Below, piece after piece: positions 9,701 to 22,261 of a stretch of DNA of 64,000 nucleotides; within the stretch, counting starts at the first letter, position 1; each line of letters starts with the position of its first letter. The notes beneath the pieces are model-generated. The model did not search any database. It was not told the DNA's origin and saw only the letters and a list, made by a program, of their open reading frames with translations. Position numbers and translations under genes: made by a program. Origin of the DNA: Vermamoeba vermiformis (lineage: Eukaryota; Tubulinea; Echinamoebida); the NCBI GenBank assembly GCA_045837725.1, contig JBEWZL010000219.1, positions 124,001 to 188,000 of the forward strand, in the 5' to 3' direction.

Positions 9701-12700
9701 CTTGTCCTTCAATGCTTGAGGCTAAAGCAATTGCAACCAGCATTAATTCATCGTCTTTTTTCAATTTAGTGCTTGAGGCAAGAGTACCTGTGCTCTCGGC
9801 TGGAGGCGCCGATTCAATCTCGTACAGACGATAGGCCACGACCAGTTCGAGCAAGCACTGCAAGTACGACGAGAACAGTGTGCCGCGCTTGCGTTCAGTC
9901 TCGTGCTGTGCAGTGAGCTCTTGCTTGAGCTTGTAGAGGCGTGCAAGGGGCAGTTGTTTGAGCACCGCACGGCCTGACTCACCCGTCTCGCGCAGACGAT
10001 GAATCATCTCCGCCACGAGCAAGAAGAGGGCCTCTTTGAACACGGAGGGGGACTTGCTGCGATACATGAAGTCAATGCAGCCGTTGAACAGTGCCGTGAG
10101 ATCTGACTGCAAGGGCACGGTGTGCAGCAGCAAGAACTCAATCAGCCAGCGCGCCAGTGCAAAGTCTGGGCCAATCGGCAGCACGTAGATCTTGTACTTG
10201 CACTGCGCTGCTTGTGATTTGCAGCTCAGCTTGACGTAGAGCCGATTGGCAGTGACAAGCAGAGGATAGAAAGGCCCTTTCTCTGCATAGCTGTGAATCA
10301 ACTGCGTGCACTCCTCGTCGTAGTAGAGCTGCAGCTTGGCTTGACTGCCCGCGGGGAAGAAGGTGCTGCGATCAAACACCAAGTACAGACTGCGTGCGCC
10401 TTCCACGTGCACTTTCTGCGTGGGTTGTTCTTGACTCTCAGCAGCTGCAGCAGCGACTGGTTGCGGGGCAGCGGGCTTGTTGGACTTGGTCAGCGAGGTC
10501 GGGGGCTGCACGGGCACAGCTGCGGGCTGTGGCTCTGCACTCGTCACAGTGATGGCGCTGGCGCAGTGTCAGAAGTGTGCAGTGGGGGGTTGAGATCGGG
10601 TGTTACTTACCGCTTGGTAGTCAAGTGTCGCGCACTCTCTAAGGTGTCTACTGCGAACTTAGTCAAGTAGTGCACAAACTGCTGCACCTTGTCAGCATCG
10701 CCTGTGGATTGCAGCAGCGCGAGCAGATCTTGCAGTTGGTGGTGCAGCTGATTCATGTGCTTGGCGTGCTCGTCGTCCTCATCTTCAGCCTTGTCGTGCA
10801 GGGTCGCAGTGAGTGCACGCGCAGTGCTGGTAATGTCCGTGCTGACGAGGTACTCGTGCGCACTCAACTTGATCAGCTGCGTCAAATCTTCGCTCTCGGC
10901 GGTCACTGCTGTCTTGTTCAACACTTGCAGCACCACACGACGCGCGTAGCAACGAGCCAGTGTCTGTTGAATGCTGATGAGTGTCTTGATGTCAGACTCC
11001 ACGGACTTGCTGGTCTGCAGTGATTGCAGCGGCAGTTCCTTGCTCGGCTTGTTCAGCAGTTGCACTGGGTACCACCACTCTTCCAATCGACCGCGCTCCG
11101 AGTCGTACAACTGCAGCAGCGCGAGATTGTTCTGATGATCGACGGACTTGATCACACCAATGCGACCCATAGTGCGCGTCATTGGTTTGAGCCAGTACTT
11201 GTTCACTGCCGCTGACTGCTCTGTGGGGTCAAATTCAGTGATGAACAGCGTGGTGCCAATGCGCAGCTGATCCATCTTCAGACTCTGCGCACTGCTCGCA
11301 CCTGCAGCACCGGGGGCATTGGCCTTGCTGGGGAATCTGATCGTGTTTGCAGCCTCGCCGAGGATCTGCACGACAATGTTCTTGGCCTCGTCTTCGTTGT
11401 TGACTGCGAGCTGATTGCGCATCTGTTGCAAGTACTCGGAGACTTCAAAGCGACTGAATCCATCGCGCTCCATGAATGCCTTGAGCTCGGGAATGATGCG
11501 GTCCTCCCACTCACTCGACACACTCGGTCCACTCGCAGCCTTGTCCTTGTCGCTCTCGTGCAGGTAGCAGTAGTCGTCGTGCAGCACACACTGCGCGCTG
11601 AGTGCGATCTGATAGCTCTGTTCTGCGTCCTCGTCATCGGGCACATCTGATTTCAGCGCTGCACTGGCCTCTTCGCTGTGCTCCAGCTCCATCTGATCCT
11701 CACCACTGGGCTTGGTGCTCTCATCTTTCGCGGGCTCAGCGTCTTTCTTGTCTTCAGCCTTGTCCTTGCTCTCGTCCTCGTCCTCAAAGTTGAAGTCGGG
11801 GTTCTCCAACAGCCACATCACTGCTGGCTCTGCGCCATTGAAGCCCGTCATCTCGAGGGCCTTGCGCGCCTTCTTCATATCATAGCCCATGCCAATCAAC
11901 AGACCTGCAGCCTCTTGGATGGCACGATCTTCTTCGTCCTTCTGCTTCTTGCGACGCGCTTCCTCTTCCTCTTGAGCCTTGCGACGTCGTTCATCAGCCT
12001 CTTGACGCTTCTTCTCTTTGGTGGCCTCATCGAGGGCTGCAGAGGCCATCAAATTGAACTTGAATGGCTCTTGACCAAAGTTGATGCTCATGCGCACACT
12101 CTTGCCACCTGCCACTGCGGGCACCACGCGCTCGTTGTTGGGGAACACGTTGTGGAATGCAGGACCCAAGTCCTCGCCGTCCATGGTGAAGTAGATGGTC
12201 TGTTCGTCTTGATTCCAGCCACAGCCAATCACCGTCTTGGCCTTGGCGTAGTAGGCACCGTAGGCCTCTTGTTTGCGCTGTCCATTCACGTACCAGGTCT
12301 TGATCTTGTTGGCTTGGAAGCGATACGAGCCATTGCCCCAGGTGCTTTGACCCTCGGGACAGAGGCCAATGCTGATGATGGAGGAGTTGTTCTCAATCGC
12401 CTCGATCGTCACTTCAAAGTAGTACTCGCTCAGATGTGCGGGGATCATCACATTGCCCGGCACAATCGTCTCTGTGTGACCTGCAGCTGGTGCGCGACCA
12501 CCGCGACCGTAGCTGCCAAACAGCGAGCCACGTACACCGCGCGGTGCTGCGACTGGTGCGGCCCCTGAACCAAAGCTCGTGAACTCCACTGTGCGCAGCT
12601 CTTTGCCGATGAAGATCACACCGGGTCGATTGGTGCGATCGAAGCACGTCGGCAAGAAGTCCGCTTTGTGATTGTGCGGGAAGTGCGGCAATATCTTCAC

Positions 12701-15700
12701 CATGGGCTTGGCGAGCTCACTGGACTCGCGGCCAGGCATGGTGATGGTGTTCCACAAGCGCTGTTGCAGGAGCAGCTGTTGTTGTTCGAGTGCAGTCACG
12801 TGTGCTGCAGGATCACAGGCCTTGGCGAGGTCAATCAGCTGCGCGAACTTGTCCGCACGAATCTCCTTCAGCACCAACTGCACGCCATCGGGACAGTGCG
12901 TGAGGTACTGACTCACTGCACTCAATGCGCGCATTTCCAGCTCTGAGAGCAGCCAGCGGAGGTGCGAGTGCGGCTGTGCGCTGTTGTTGGTGTTGACATT
13001 GTTGTCGGACACTGCACCACTGCCCACCAGCGAGAGATGCGTCTGACTGCCGCGCTTCTTGTGCTCGCGCTTGCGAATGAGTGCCATGAGGTGTGGCAGC
13101 GCGTCTCTCATGATGCTGGAGTAGAACTGCGCGTCCATCACTTGCTCCACGAGTGCCACGAGACACTGCACGGAGAGGCGATGTGGACTGGGGTGCGAGG
13201 TCTCTTCATCGTCAAACACCACTTCAGCCTTGGTGCTCATGTGCGGCTGATACTCCACCACCGTACCGCGACGCTTGCCCTCCAAGTTGGACTTGATCTG
13301 CACCCGACCACCGACGCGAATGTCTTCGTCGAATCCACCCAACACGCAGAGTGCAGCGAGGGCAATGTGGTAGTACTCCATGAGGGCGCTGAGATCGGCA
13401 GGTGAAGCGGTGCTGATGCGTTCATAGAGCTCACTCAGCTTGTTCAGTGCGCTGATCACACCACTGCGCAGTGCATTCAACCACGAGGCCTGACGCGAGG
13501 CACTGAGGGTGCGCAACAGATTGATGTACTCTGCAGCCAGGCCCTCCGCACTGTGTCCATTGACCCAGTAGATCGGATTGTCAGCCAGCTTTTGCTTGTT
13601 CTTGTGCTCCTCTTCGCTCGAGGCACGCACTGCTTGATCACCTGCCACGGGAGCGATGGTGACTGCACCGCCCAGCAGTGTGATGGCTTGCGCGAGTTTG
13701 TTGCACTGATCGAGCGTGCCAGTGCGCAGCTGTGCCGAGCCCGTGGCATTCATCTCCGCGATCACTTCTTGGGCCTTGGACTCGGTGTTCTGCTGCGCCA
13801 GTCGACCGAAGAATGCAGCACCCAGCGCGAGTTGTGGCTGTTGCTGCTGGGGCGGTGGTGCGTTGAAGAAGTCTGCACCGAGGGCATTGACACATGTCTC
13901 TACGAGTCGCTTGTGCCCCAACAGCCAGGTGTTGAGCGACACCACGTACTGCATGTCACGCTTCTTGGCTGCCTGTTCCTCTTCATCGTCAGACTCGCTG
14001 CCCGCAGTGTTCGTAGCTGCACTGCTCTCCACTTGCATCGCATCACTGCTGTCAGCGGCGTTGTTGTTGTTGTTGGCAGTCTTGGCGCGATCGTGGCGCA
14101 CAAACTTGCCGTGGAACAGCCACTTGCCAATCTGCGCGAGACACTTGTCAATCAGCTGCTGCTGTCCCTCGTGTTGCAGCGGCAACAAGCGACGACACAA
14201 GCGCAGCACGAGTCTCTGAGTGCGCGGTGAGGACTGGGCGTGCAACAACGAGAGCAGATTGTCAATGTTCTCCTTGCGCGAGAGTGACTTGAGCCGCGAG
14301 GAGGAGGTGCCGAGCAAGTGCAGCAGTGAGAGCAGCTGATAGCACTGCTCTTCAGTGTCTTCTTCGAGGGGATTGTTGCTGCTCGGACGTGCAGTCAAGT
14401 GCTCGGAGATGCGCTTGAGTTCATCGCACATGAGATCAAAGATCTGATCTTGCAGCTTGGAGATGGCCGAGCGATCGATTATGTGGCCACTCGGATCATC
14501 GCCTTGCAGACTCCAATGCACCACTTGCGTGGCGAGCAGTCTGAATGCAGTCCAAGCGGAGAGGCGCAACATGTTCTGTCGCTTCTGCACCTCTGCGAGT
14601 TCCTCCTCTTCCTCCTGCTTCTCTTTGAGTTCAATGCCGCCACTGCCTGCCATGTTCACCTCTTCGTCGCTCAATCGCACGCGCACGGTCGATGAAGTGC
14701 TCAGCACTGGTCTCTCAGCAATGATCTGACGCAGCAGCGGGAACACACGAGCGCGCATCAAGAGCTGCACGTCAAAGTGTTGATAGGACAGGCCACAGAT
14801 GTTCAGGGCCAGCAGTCGCGAGGTCAGATCTAGCGACGCATCACTCAACAGTGCCGTCATGCGCTCAAACAGTCCTACAAAGGCCTCGCTGACTTGATGC
14901 GAGAGCTCTTCACCGCAGGTCTGTATATTGTCGAGGTAGTGACCCCCTTCAGTGGTGGCCAGAGGTTTGCCGAGTGAGCCGAGCACTTGATGGCGCACGG
15001 AGCCGAAGCTGCATGCACTCAACAACTGCTGCAAGTAATGCAGACCTTGGACGCGCGATCGAGCACGAGTGGTGTGCAGTTTGAATGTGCGCTCGAGCTC
15101 CTTGACGCTGAGTGCGGACATGCAGAACGAGATGACGCCCTGCAGCGGTGAGCGCGGTGGCTCGTCTTTGAGCAGTCGCACCAGTCCGTGCTTGTTGGCC
15201 AGCAGCGCACTGTCCTGCCACTCCTTCCAGCTCTTGTACGCCTGCAGCCACTTGCGCAGTGCTTTGACGCGCTGACTGAAGTCTTTGTTCTTCTGCTCCT
15301 CGTGTGCGCGCTGTCGCTCCTTGGCGAGCGTGGCGTCAGTCTGCGGCAACAGCATGGAGCGCGAGAGACTCTGCTGCTGACTCAACTCGTTCTCGTCGCG
15401 CGAGGGCACGCGTTGACTGGCACGCAGCGCATGGGCCTTGTGATCGCGTGGTCCAGCGAATGGATTGGCACTGTCTGCGGAGGGTGATCGCACGCGTCGC
15501 ATGGCAGGCACGACACGCAACAAGAGACGTGCGCGCTCAATGACGGGTGTGGCAATCACTTCGTAGGGGTTCTGAGGGACAGCAGCATTGTCTAGCTGCA
15601 TGGCATTCGCATCAGCAGGGGTGCTAGCACTGATCTCCTCTTGCAACTTGTTCCACAAGCGCTTGACGGTCTCATTCGTGTCCATCAGATCGAACTCCAC

Positions 15701-18700
15701 GGCCTTGAGCTCGCACAGCTCCATCAGACGCTGTTGATCTTGACGGAAGCCATCGAACACGGAGGTATCGTTCGGCTTCTCTTGCACGGCAATCTGCCAC
15801 TCTTTCTGCATCTGACCGCGACGCATCAACCACGACACGACTTGCTGCGACTTCTTGCTGATCAGCTGCAGCTTGCCCTGTGTGTCTGCAGTGGGCTCTT
15901 TGCCCTCCAACAACAGCTGCACGGTTTGTTGTGCCTCAGCCATCAGTCCCATCTGCTTCAAGATGGCGGCAATGATCACGCGCTCAGCACGCTCCAGCGG
16001 TTTCTTCGCGAGGGGCGGCAACATGGCGCGTCCCTTGTTGGTCTTGATCCACTCGTACAGCTTGCTGGCGGGCAGTTGTTCGTCGATGAACTGCTCGATG
16101 AAGGACTGCACAGTGGCCGCACTGCCCTCTTCCAGTCCACCGTTCAGCAGACGTGTCTCCAGCCAGGGCTGCAAGCTCTTCTCGCGCTCACTGAGGGCCT
16201 CGCCTTCAATCAGCGTGGCCGCGCACTTGGCCGCGAGCAGTGTGATGCTGTTCTCGAGCTCCAGCAGCCAGTGCGAGATGATGGCTGGTCCTCCACCCAC
16301 AGCACTGCCCGACACCTCGCTCACAATGCACTTGAAGCCCCAGCGCTGCGGCTGTGCGGCGTTGTTGGGATCAGGACGCGTGCTGGCATTGAACACAAAA
16401 GTGAGGGTGTCGCCCTTGATGACAATGCTCTGCTTGGGGAAGTTGTTGCCGCTGAAGAAGAGTGGTGCCCCGTCCTTGAGCACGGGTCTGTCGAGCTTGG
16501 GCGATGCAAACAACTGCAGCACATCGCTCGTGGGACTCATCGTGCGACTGCGCGGATCAAAGCGAATGCTGAGTGCTGCTGCGCCAGGGATCGCCACCGT
16601 CTCTTTGAACTGATTCTTGCCGTGCGGATAAGGGTGCTTGGTCTCGATGATGATGCGCTTGTCTTTCTTGTTGGACAAGCGACGCAAGTAGCGCTGATCG
16701 GCGGCAGTGGCTGCAGACACATGTCGACACATGTTGTCGAGCTGTTTGATGAGGGGAATCAGCTTGGGCACCACACCGGACACGAGCTGCGTGTCCTTGA
16801 CGTGCACGGGACGACACAGCGCAGTCACCATGCTGGGCAACACCACGCCGAGCAGTGAGCAGCGCAGTGTGGCATCGCTCCACTCACTGGTGCCCGCAGC
16901 GAGCAGTGCAGTGACGAGATGTGTGCACTGATCCAGCACCGCATCGCAGTACTCCAGGGTGACTTGACGGCCCCAGGTGTTGAGCAACACTTCGCGCTGC
17001 AAGGAGAGCAACAGCTTGACTGCAGGGCTGAGCAACAGTTCCGCGCGGTGCGGCTGTGCGAGCTGTTGCTGCACCTGTTTGGCGGTGTGCGCGATCAACT
17101 GCGACAACAACTTGCTGGCCAGTGGGTGTGGCGTGAGTGTGGACTGCGCGAGTTCTTTGGTCTTGGTGCTCTCTTTGAGCGCGGTACTGCTCTCTTTGAC
17201 GGCATCGTCGGTCAACACATCGCCCACACGATACCACTCGGAGAGCGCGAGCACGAGTTGATGGCACAGTTGACGACTGCCCTCGCTGCTGGCACTGAGT
17301 AGTGCGAGACAGCACTCAATCTGCGCGGATGAAGTCGGGTAGAAGAAGATGAAGCCTGTCACCAGCACATTCATCGCTTCCTCGCGCACTTGATGGCGCA
17401 GTGCTGACACCACGACCTGATCGTCATCTACAAATCTTTGCAACAATTCACGCAAGGTGGTGGCAATGGACTTCATGTCTGTGCGATTCAGTCAGCCAGA
17501 TGTGTCGTATCGATACAATAACAGGAGTACTCACCGAGGTGCGCAGTTTCAAAGCACTTGTTCAAGTCGCGCTCGTGTGTAATCAGCTCGTGCATGTTCA
17601 CGCGCAACAGTCGCAAGCAAGCGAGCAGCGTGTAGCTCATCATCTCAGGATTGAGCTTCATGCACTCGAGGCTGTGTTGCACGATGGATTGCAACAGTTT
17701 GATCACGTGGGGCGAAGACTGCACGGTGAAGTAGTACTGCGAATCATCTTCGTCGTCTGAAATTCATTTGACACGTGTCAATCACCGTCATCAATCGCGT
17801 GTCACCAAGTGTCACTTACCGTCCAGCTCCGTGTCTGTGATGCGTGTCACGTGATAAGCAGGGTGTTGACGCGCGAGTCTGTTCATGTGTGACAGCAGCA
17901 CGAGCAATGTATTCAGCGCGGAAAAACTGTCACGTGGCTTGCCAGCGAGTTCAAGCTTGTATTCCTCGCGACTCAAGACCTCTTCAGGCGAGTACTTGAC
18001 GAGGGTGGAGTGCTCCGCGGACTCGTGCACGCAGGGTGGACTGAGATCGATCCAAGACACCACGCGCTTGTTGGAGGGCAAGTAGCTCCACACGCGACGA
18101 TGGAGTGTGTCGTAGTTGAGTGTCAGACCCCAGGGCTCGTTGTTGATCGGCACTTCGGCGATGTACTTGCCGTCTTGCAGCGAGAACAAGCGCGCACGAT
18201 TGAGCACGGCATTGTTCGGGATCACCATGCTGGCAGCACCAGTGCCCTTGCGTTGTGCAGTGAGCTGTGGCCCCAGCAACACGAGCTCTGCACCGTTCGT
18301 GTAGACCAGCGATCGCTCCCACACACTGGACACGCTCTGTGCGGGCTCACTTGTCTTCAGTTCAAAGCGACGCACGAGTGCTGCTGCACCGTCAATCAGC
18401 GCGTGATCTGTCGCACGCCATTGCGCGCAGTCGTATTGTTCGACATGCACCGTGCCGTCACTCGTACTAGCGCGCACGGGCTCAGCGGGCACGGGTGATG
18501 CATCATCTTCAGCCTGTTCATCGACCTCTTGTTGCTCCCACGCTGCTGGCTCTTGATCCTCTGCGGGCTCATTGCCCTCATTGTCCGAGTTGTCATCTTC
18601 GTCGTTCTCGGGCTCATCGTCTTCATCGCTGCCCGATTCAGAGCTCGATTCCTCGTCTTGTCGTGTCATGGCAGCACGTTGTTCTTCGTTGCGCACACTG

Positions 18701-20438
18701 CTCGCACTCGTGGCTGGCTGCAGTGCGGTGCTGGCGTTGACTGCGCGGCTGTCTTTCTTCTTGCCGAGCAGATACAGATAGCGGCCATCGCTGATCAGCA
18801 CGGCATTGGCTGGATCAATCAGCGAGTTGTTGAGCTGCACGCGACACGACTCCTCCAGCGTGTTGCTCGTGAGCTGTGCGAGAGTGGGCCAGAGCGGTGC
18901 CTTGTTCACAGCCTCGCTGACAGCGTTGACACTCTCGTCAGTCTCGTGCGGGGACTCGTCGTTGTTGCTCGCTGCAGGACTGGGCATCAACGTGCTCGAG
19001 AAGTACCACACAGCGTCCTGCACACTGGCGAGGGAGGTGTTGTTGTCGGCAGTGCGATAGTCGTTGCGCGAGTGATAGATGTGACCGCGAATGGTGCCCA
19101 TGAGTCCCGTGCCAATCTTGAACAGACCTTGATTGGTCTCGTGCAGATACAAATAGGCCCCGTCAGTGGCCAGGGCTGCAGTGCGGTGATCGCTCACCAG
19201 GGCAATGCCATTCACTGCTTGTGAGGCCACGAGTTGTTGCGCGGCCTTGTTCAAGTTGAATGTGCTCTGTGACTCGGCAGTGGTGTTGAGCTGCGTGTCA
19301 ATGTACCACGTGCTCTCCAAGCCGCGCTCAGTCATCACGGCGTGCTCTTGATCGCGCTTGTATTCGTCGAGCTGCTTCAAGAATGTGCCGATCTTCAGTC
19401 CCACTTCGACGTCACGCATCGCACTCTCATCGCTGACACCGCGTTAGTGCATTGTTACGACCAGTAGTAGTAGGACTCACCTGAGAGCAGTGCGCTTGAC
19501 AATGTTGAACAAGACGTCAATCACGCGCAACAAGTAGTGTGCCTCACCGCGCGACACGGCGAGACCAATCAGCGCGGTCACAGCTTGTGCCTTGTAGTCT
19601 GCATCCACGCGGTACTCGTAGTCGCGTATGAGGCGATGAATGAACTCGTTGAATGCATCGAGACAGTCCTGCGGCTCGTCTCTGAGTGCGAGGGGCGGCA
19701 GCGCACTGATGACACTGATGATCATGTCCAGCGTCTGCTTGCACAGCTGTTGATATTGCACGCCGGGCACGCGACTCAGCGACTCCAGCAGTGGAAACAA
19801 GGTCAACACACCCAAGCGCACCACGACAGGCACTGTTTGACCCTCGTGTTCGGGCAGTACGCGAGTTCCATGCGCAGGCTTGGCGCGCTTTTTGCGCAGC
19901 TTGTCCCGCATGTAGGCAGCGTGGAGATACTTCTGCACGCGCAATCGCTTCTTGAGGGCATTCTCGAACGAGGACGACGAGTCACTCGATACTGCACAGG
20001 CACTCAACAGCTCTTTGGTCCACTGACTGATGGCCTTCTTGTTGAACTGTTGTCGATCCACATCTACAAGACCAACAAGTTTGTAGGCTAAATCATGATC
20101 CTAAAAATATGTTAATATATTAATACTTAGAATAGCTCGTGCAGCTTCTATTGGTTGATTACAATTCCGAAAAAAATGAATTTCTGTTTGAAAAAATAAA
20201 AAATTACAGAAAATATGGAAAGTCAATTTCCTTCACTGCCGTCATATTATACCTGTTTTTCTTTATCGCGCTTAGACTTTTTAGATGCATCTTGTTGCTT
20301 GTCTTGCTCGTCTTCATTTTTGGATTCATCCAGATCATTATACTTTATATCTACAATTCCTTCATTAAACAATAGGCTCTCTTCTTTAATAACTAGCCAT
20401 TGTTGATCTAATTCCTGTTCTAGACCTGGCTGGCTCAT
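6714..20438 (-). CDS. Giant HECT E3 ubiquitin ligase with SPRY and UBA domains
   Basis: Six exons (20253-20438, 19481-20100, 17820-19432, 17535-17756, 10611-17478, 6714-10557) sum to 13,353 nt, about 4,450 residues. In order: an N-terminal region with repeated DGxYLYL and IGTG motifs (about 290-650) and an acidic Glu/Asp tract (about 18490-18650), a CUB-like segment (HPYPHGKNQF to FDPRSRT), a short SH3/Mib-like part (RVGGRVQIKSNLEGKRRGT), a SPRY domain (EYYFEVTIEA to VRMSINFG, near residues 2560-2690), a UBA domain (AGLLIGMGYDMKKARKALEM, near 2740), a second Mib-like piece (GRLEEWWYPVQLL), long charged linkers, and a C-terminal HECT domain (about 4090-4450). The catalytic cysteine is in KADTCFFNLMLPEYSS (codon 6870-6872), about 50 residues from the end. 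It resembles HECTD4/HERC-class giants; the exact orthologue is not settled. The role is transfer of ubiquitin from E2 to substrates through a Cys thioester. Confidence 0.88.
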
Positions 20439-20850
20439 TTTACTTGAGCTAAGTCAGATGTGAGAACTTCTCTGAAAGTGATTTTGTTTAAAGTAAGACT
20501 CGTACACGTAGAGAAATACTACACGAAGTGATTAAATACAAAGGTTATATATAGAAGAAGTATTTCTCTTTGTGTGGTCTTCCTCAAGTATTTGGTAACA
20601 AAAAAAATAGAACTGTCAGTGTCAGTCTTTGTCTGCGACCAATAAGGAGCTGTTACTTAGGGTCATTTTGCATGGTATTAACATTCGCACGGGAATTTAT
20701 TTCCCCGAACTAGGTATTCGGAGCTATTCACAAAATTGGACAGTTGGTCCGGTGGGTTGATACATCAATAATGATAATTACAGTTGACTGATCGCAGTGC
20801 AATTGTATATAGCGAGAGTTGATTATACACAGTGTGGTTGAGGTCAGTGC
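20439..20850. other. Intergenic spacer between HECT ligase and mitoferrin genes
   Basis: This 412-bp AT-rich stretch lies upstream of the HECT start and downstream of the mitoferrin stop. It holds an 11-bp inverted repeat (AGAGAAATACT at 20510-20520, its complement at 20559-20569). No coding frame is convincing. Confidence 0.5.
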
Positions 20851-22052
20851 TCAATTGGTGCTCTTCTTCTTGTCCGCACCCAAGATATGTTTCATGTACT
20901 CGTACGTGGACCAGCAGATGCCAGCAGACATGGAGTGAAACACCATGCGTGGCACTACTCCGCGTGAATAGCCTGCCCAGCCCTCTTCGCGCCATATCGT
21001 CTTGAGCGCATCCACCATGCCGTGGTACATCTTGCCCACGTCACCTTGTGTCTGCAAGCGTGTCTTGGCGACATCGAGCGGATTGGACAGTGCTGCCGCC
21101 GTCACTCCCGCACCACCACCTGCCAGTACGTGCGCGAGGGGGTCGTACGCATCGGGATCTGACTTGAAAAATCGACGCAGTGTCTCGTAAGTGGCAAAGT
21201 AGACAAAGTTGTAGGGCACATTCATGGTGAGGGTGGTGGTGTAGCCAGCGTAGAGTGCACCGACACCTTCGCTCTTGATCACGCGCTGAATGCAGTCAAT
21301 GTTGCCCTTGTACGGTATCAGTGACAGCTGTCGCTTCTGTTTCACTGCATCCATCGGCACCAACACGGCATCACTCATCAGCTAGCGAGAGCAGCAATGT
21401 CAATACGGACTGCATGGTATTCGTGTGCAGCAAGGGACTTACCGTGGCCAATATACCCGCAGAGCCTGTCTGCACGAATTGATAGGGATTTTCTTTGTCA
21501 CCACCAAACTTCTTTTTGAAGAATTCGTAGCCAGTGAAGTATATCGCATGGGCTGGCGCTATTAATAACAACAGTTTGGGTTAGTAAATTGACGTGTAAT
21601 GAGGGAACCAGTCAAACACCGAAAATTGGTAATTCACATGAGTTATCGCTAAATTACAGTACTGAAGGTACTATAATAAATGGGACTAACAAAAATAATT
21701 ATTAAATTATGGTAATTTTTGAGACGAGCTAGATCTAGATCACATATATTTACCTGCACCAATAGCCACAGCTGTAACACCCCTAAATAACCCCAAAAAG
21801 CCGCGCTCTCTGATTACTTGGCGAGTGGTTTCAGTAACGCCCAAGTACGGCTGGTTCGCTCGATGTGCTTGTACGTGAGTCTGTCAAACCGCAAAATTTA
21901 GTAAAAAATGCGAAAAATATTATCTAAGCAAAGGCAAGTACTTTGATAGTGTCCACGGGGTACATGCCACAATGTTCGATAGTACCCGCCGTCGCTCCTG
22001 CGATCAGATGCACCACTGAGGATGAAACTTCACTATCGTCAATCTCAGCCAT
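20851..22052 (-). CDS. Mitochondrial carrier, mitoferrin-type (SLC25A28/37, MRS3/4)
   Basis: Four exons (21942-22052, 21754-21880, 21443-21558, 20851-21381) give 294 residues, normal for the SLC25 family. The three carrier repeats show the Px[DE]xxK signatures: MYPVDTIKTHVQAH, LVPMDAVKQKRQL and SNPLDVAKTRLQTQ. The second repeat continues LYAGYTTTLTMNVPYNFVYF and the third AGYSRGVVPRMVFHSMSAGI then CWSTYEYMKHIL. The patterns YTTTLTMNVP and WSTYEYMK are those of iron-importing mitoferrins rather than nucleotide or amino-acid carriers, so the likely role is Fe(II) import across the inner membrane for haem and Fe-S synthesis. There is no cleavable leader, as expected. The gene is divergent from the proteasome beta2 gene over 209 bp. 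Exact substrate is inferred. Confidence 0.85.
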
Positions 22053-22261
22053 CGTCGTAGTATAACTAGGCACAAAGCAAAATTAACGGATCCCAAACCA
22101 AACCGTACAGCCGCAGAAACCACGCGACATGAAATCTCGTTGTTTTGCCTATTATAGAAGTCTGACCTTTGCACAGGCGAGACTCTCGCCTTTTTCGTTG
22201 ATTGGACGAAAAATTTTTCAGCACTCCAACTCGTAATTCAAATTAAGCACACTGCAACAAT

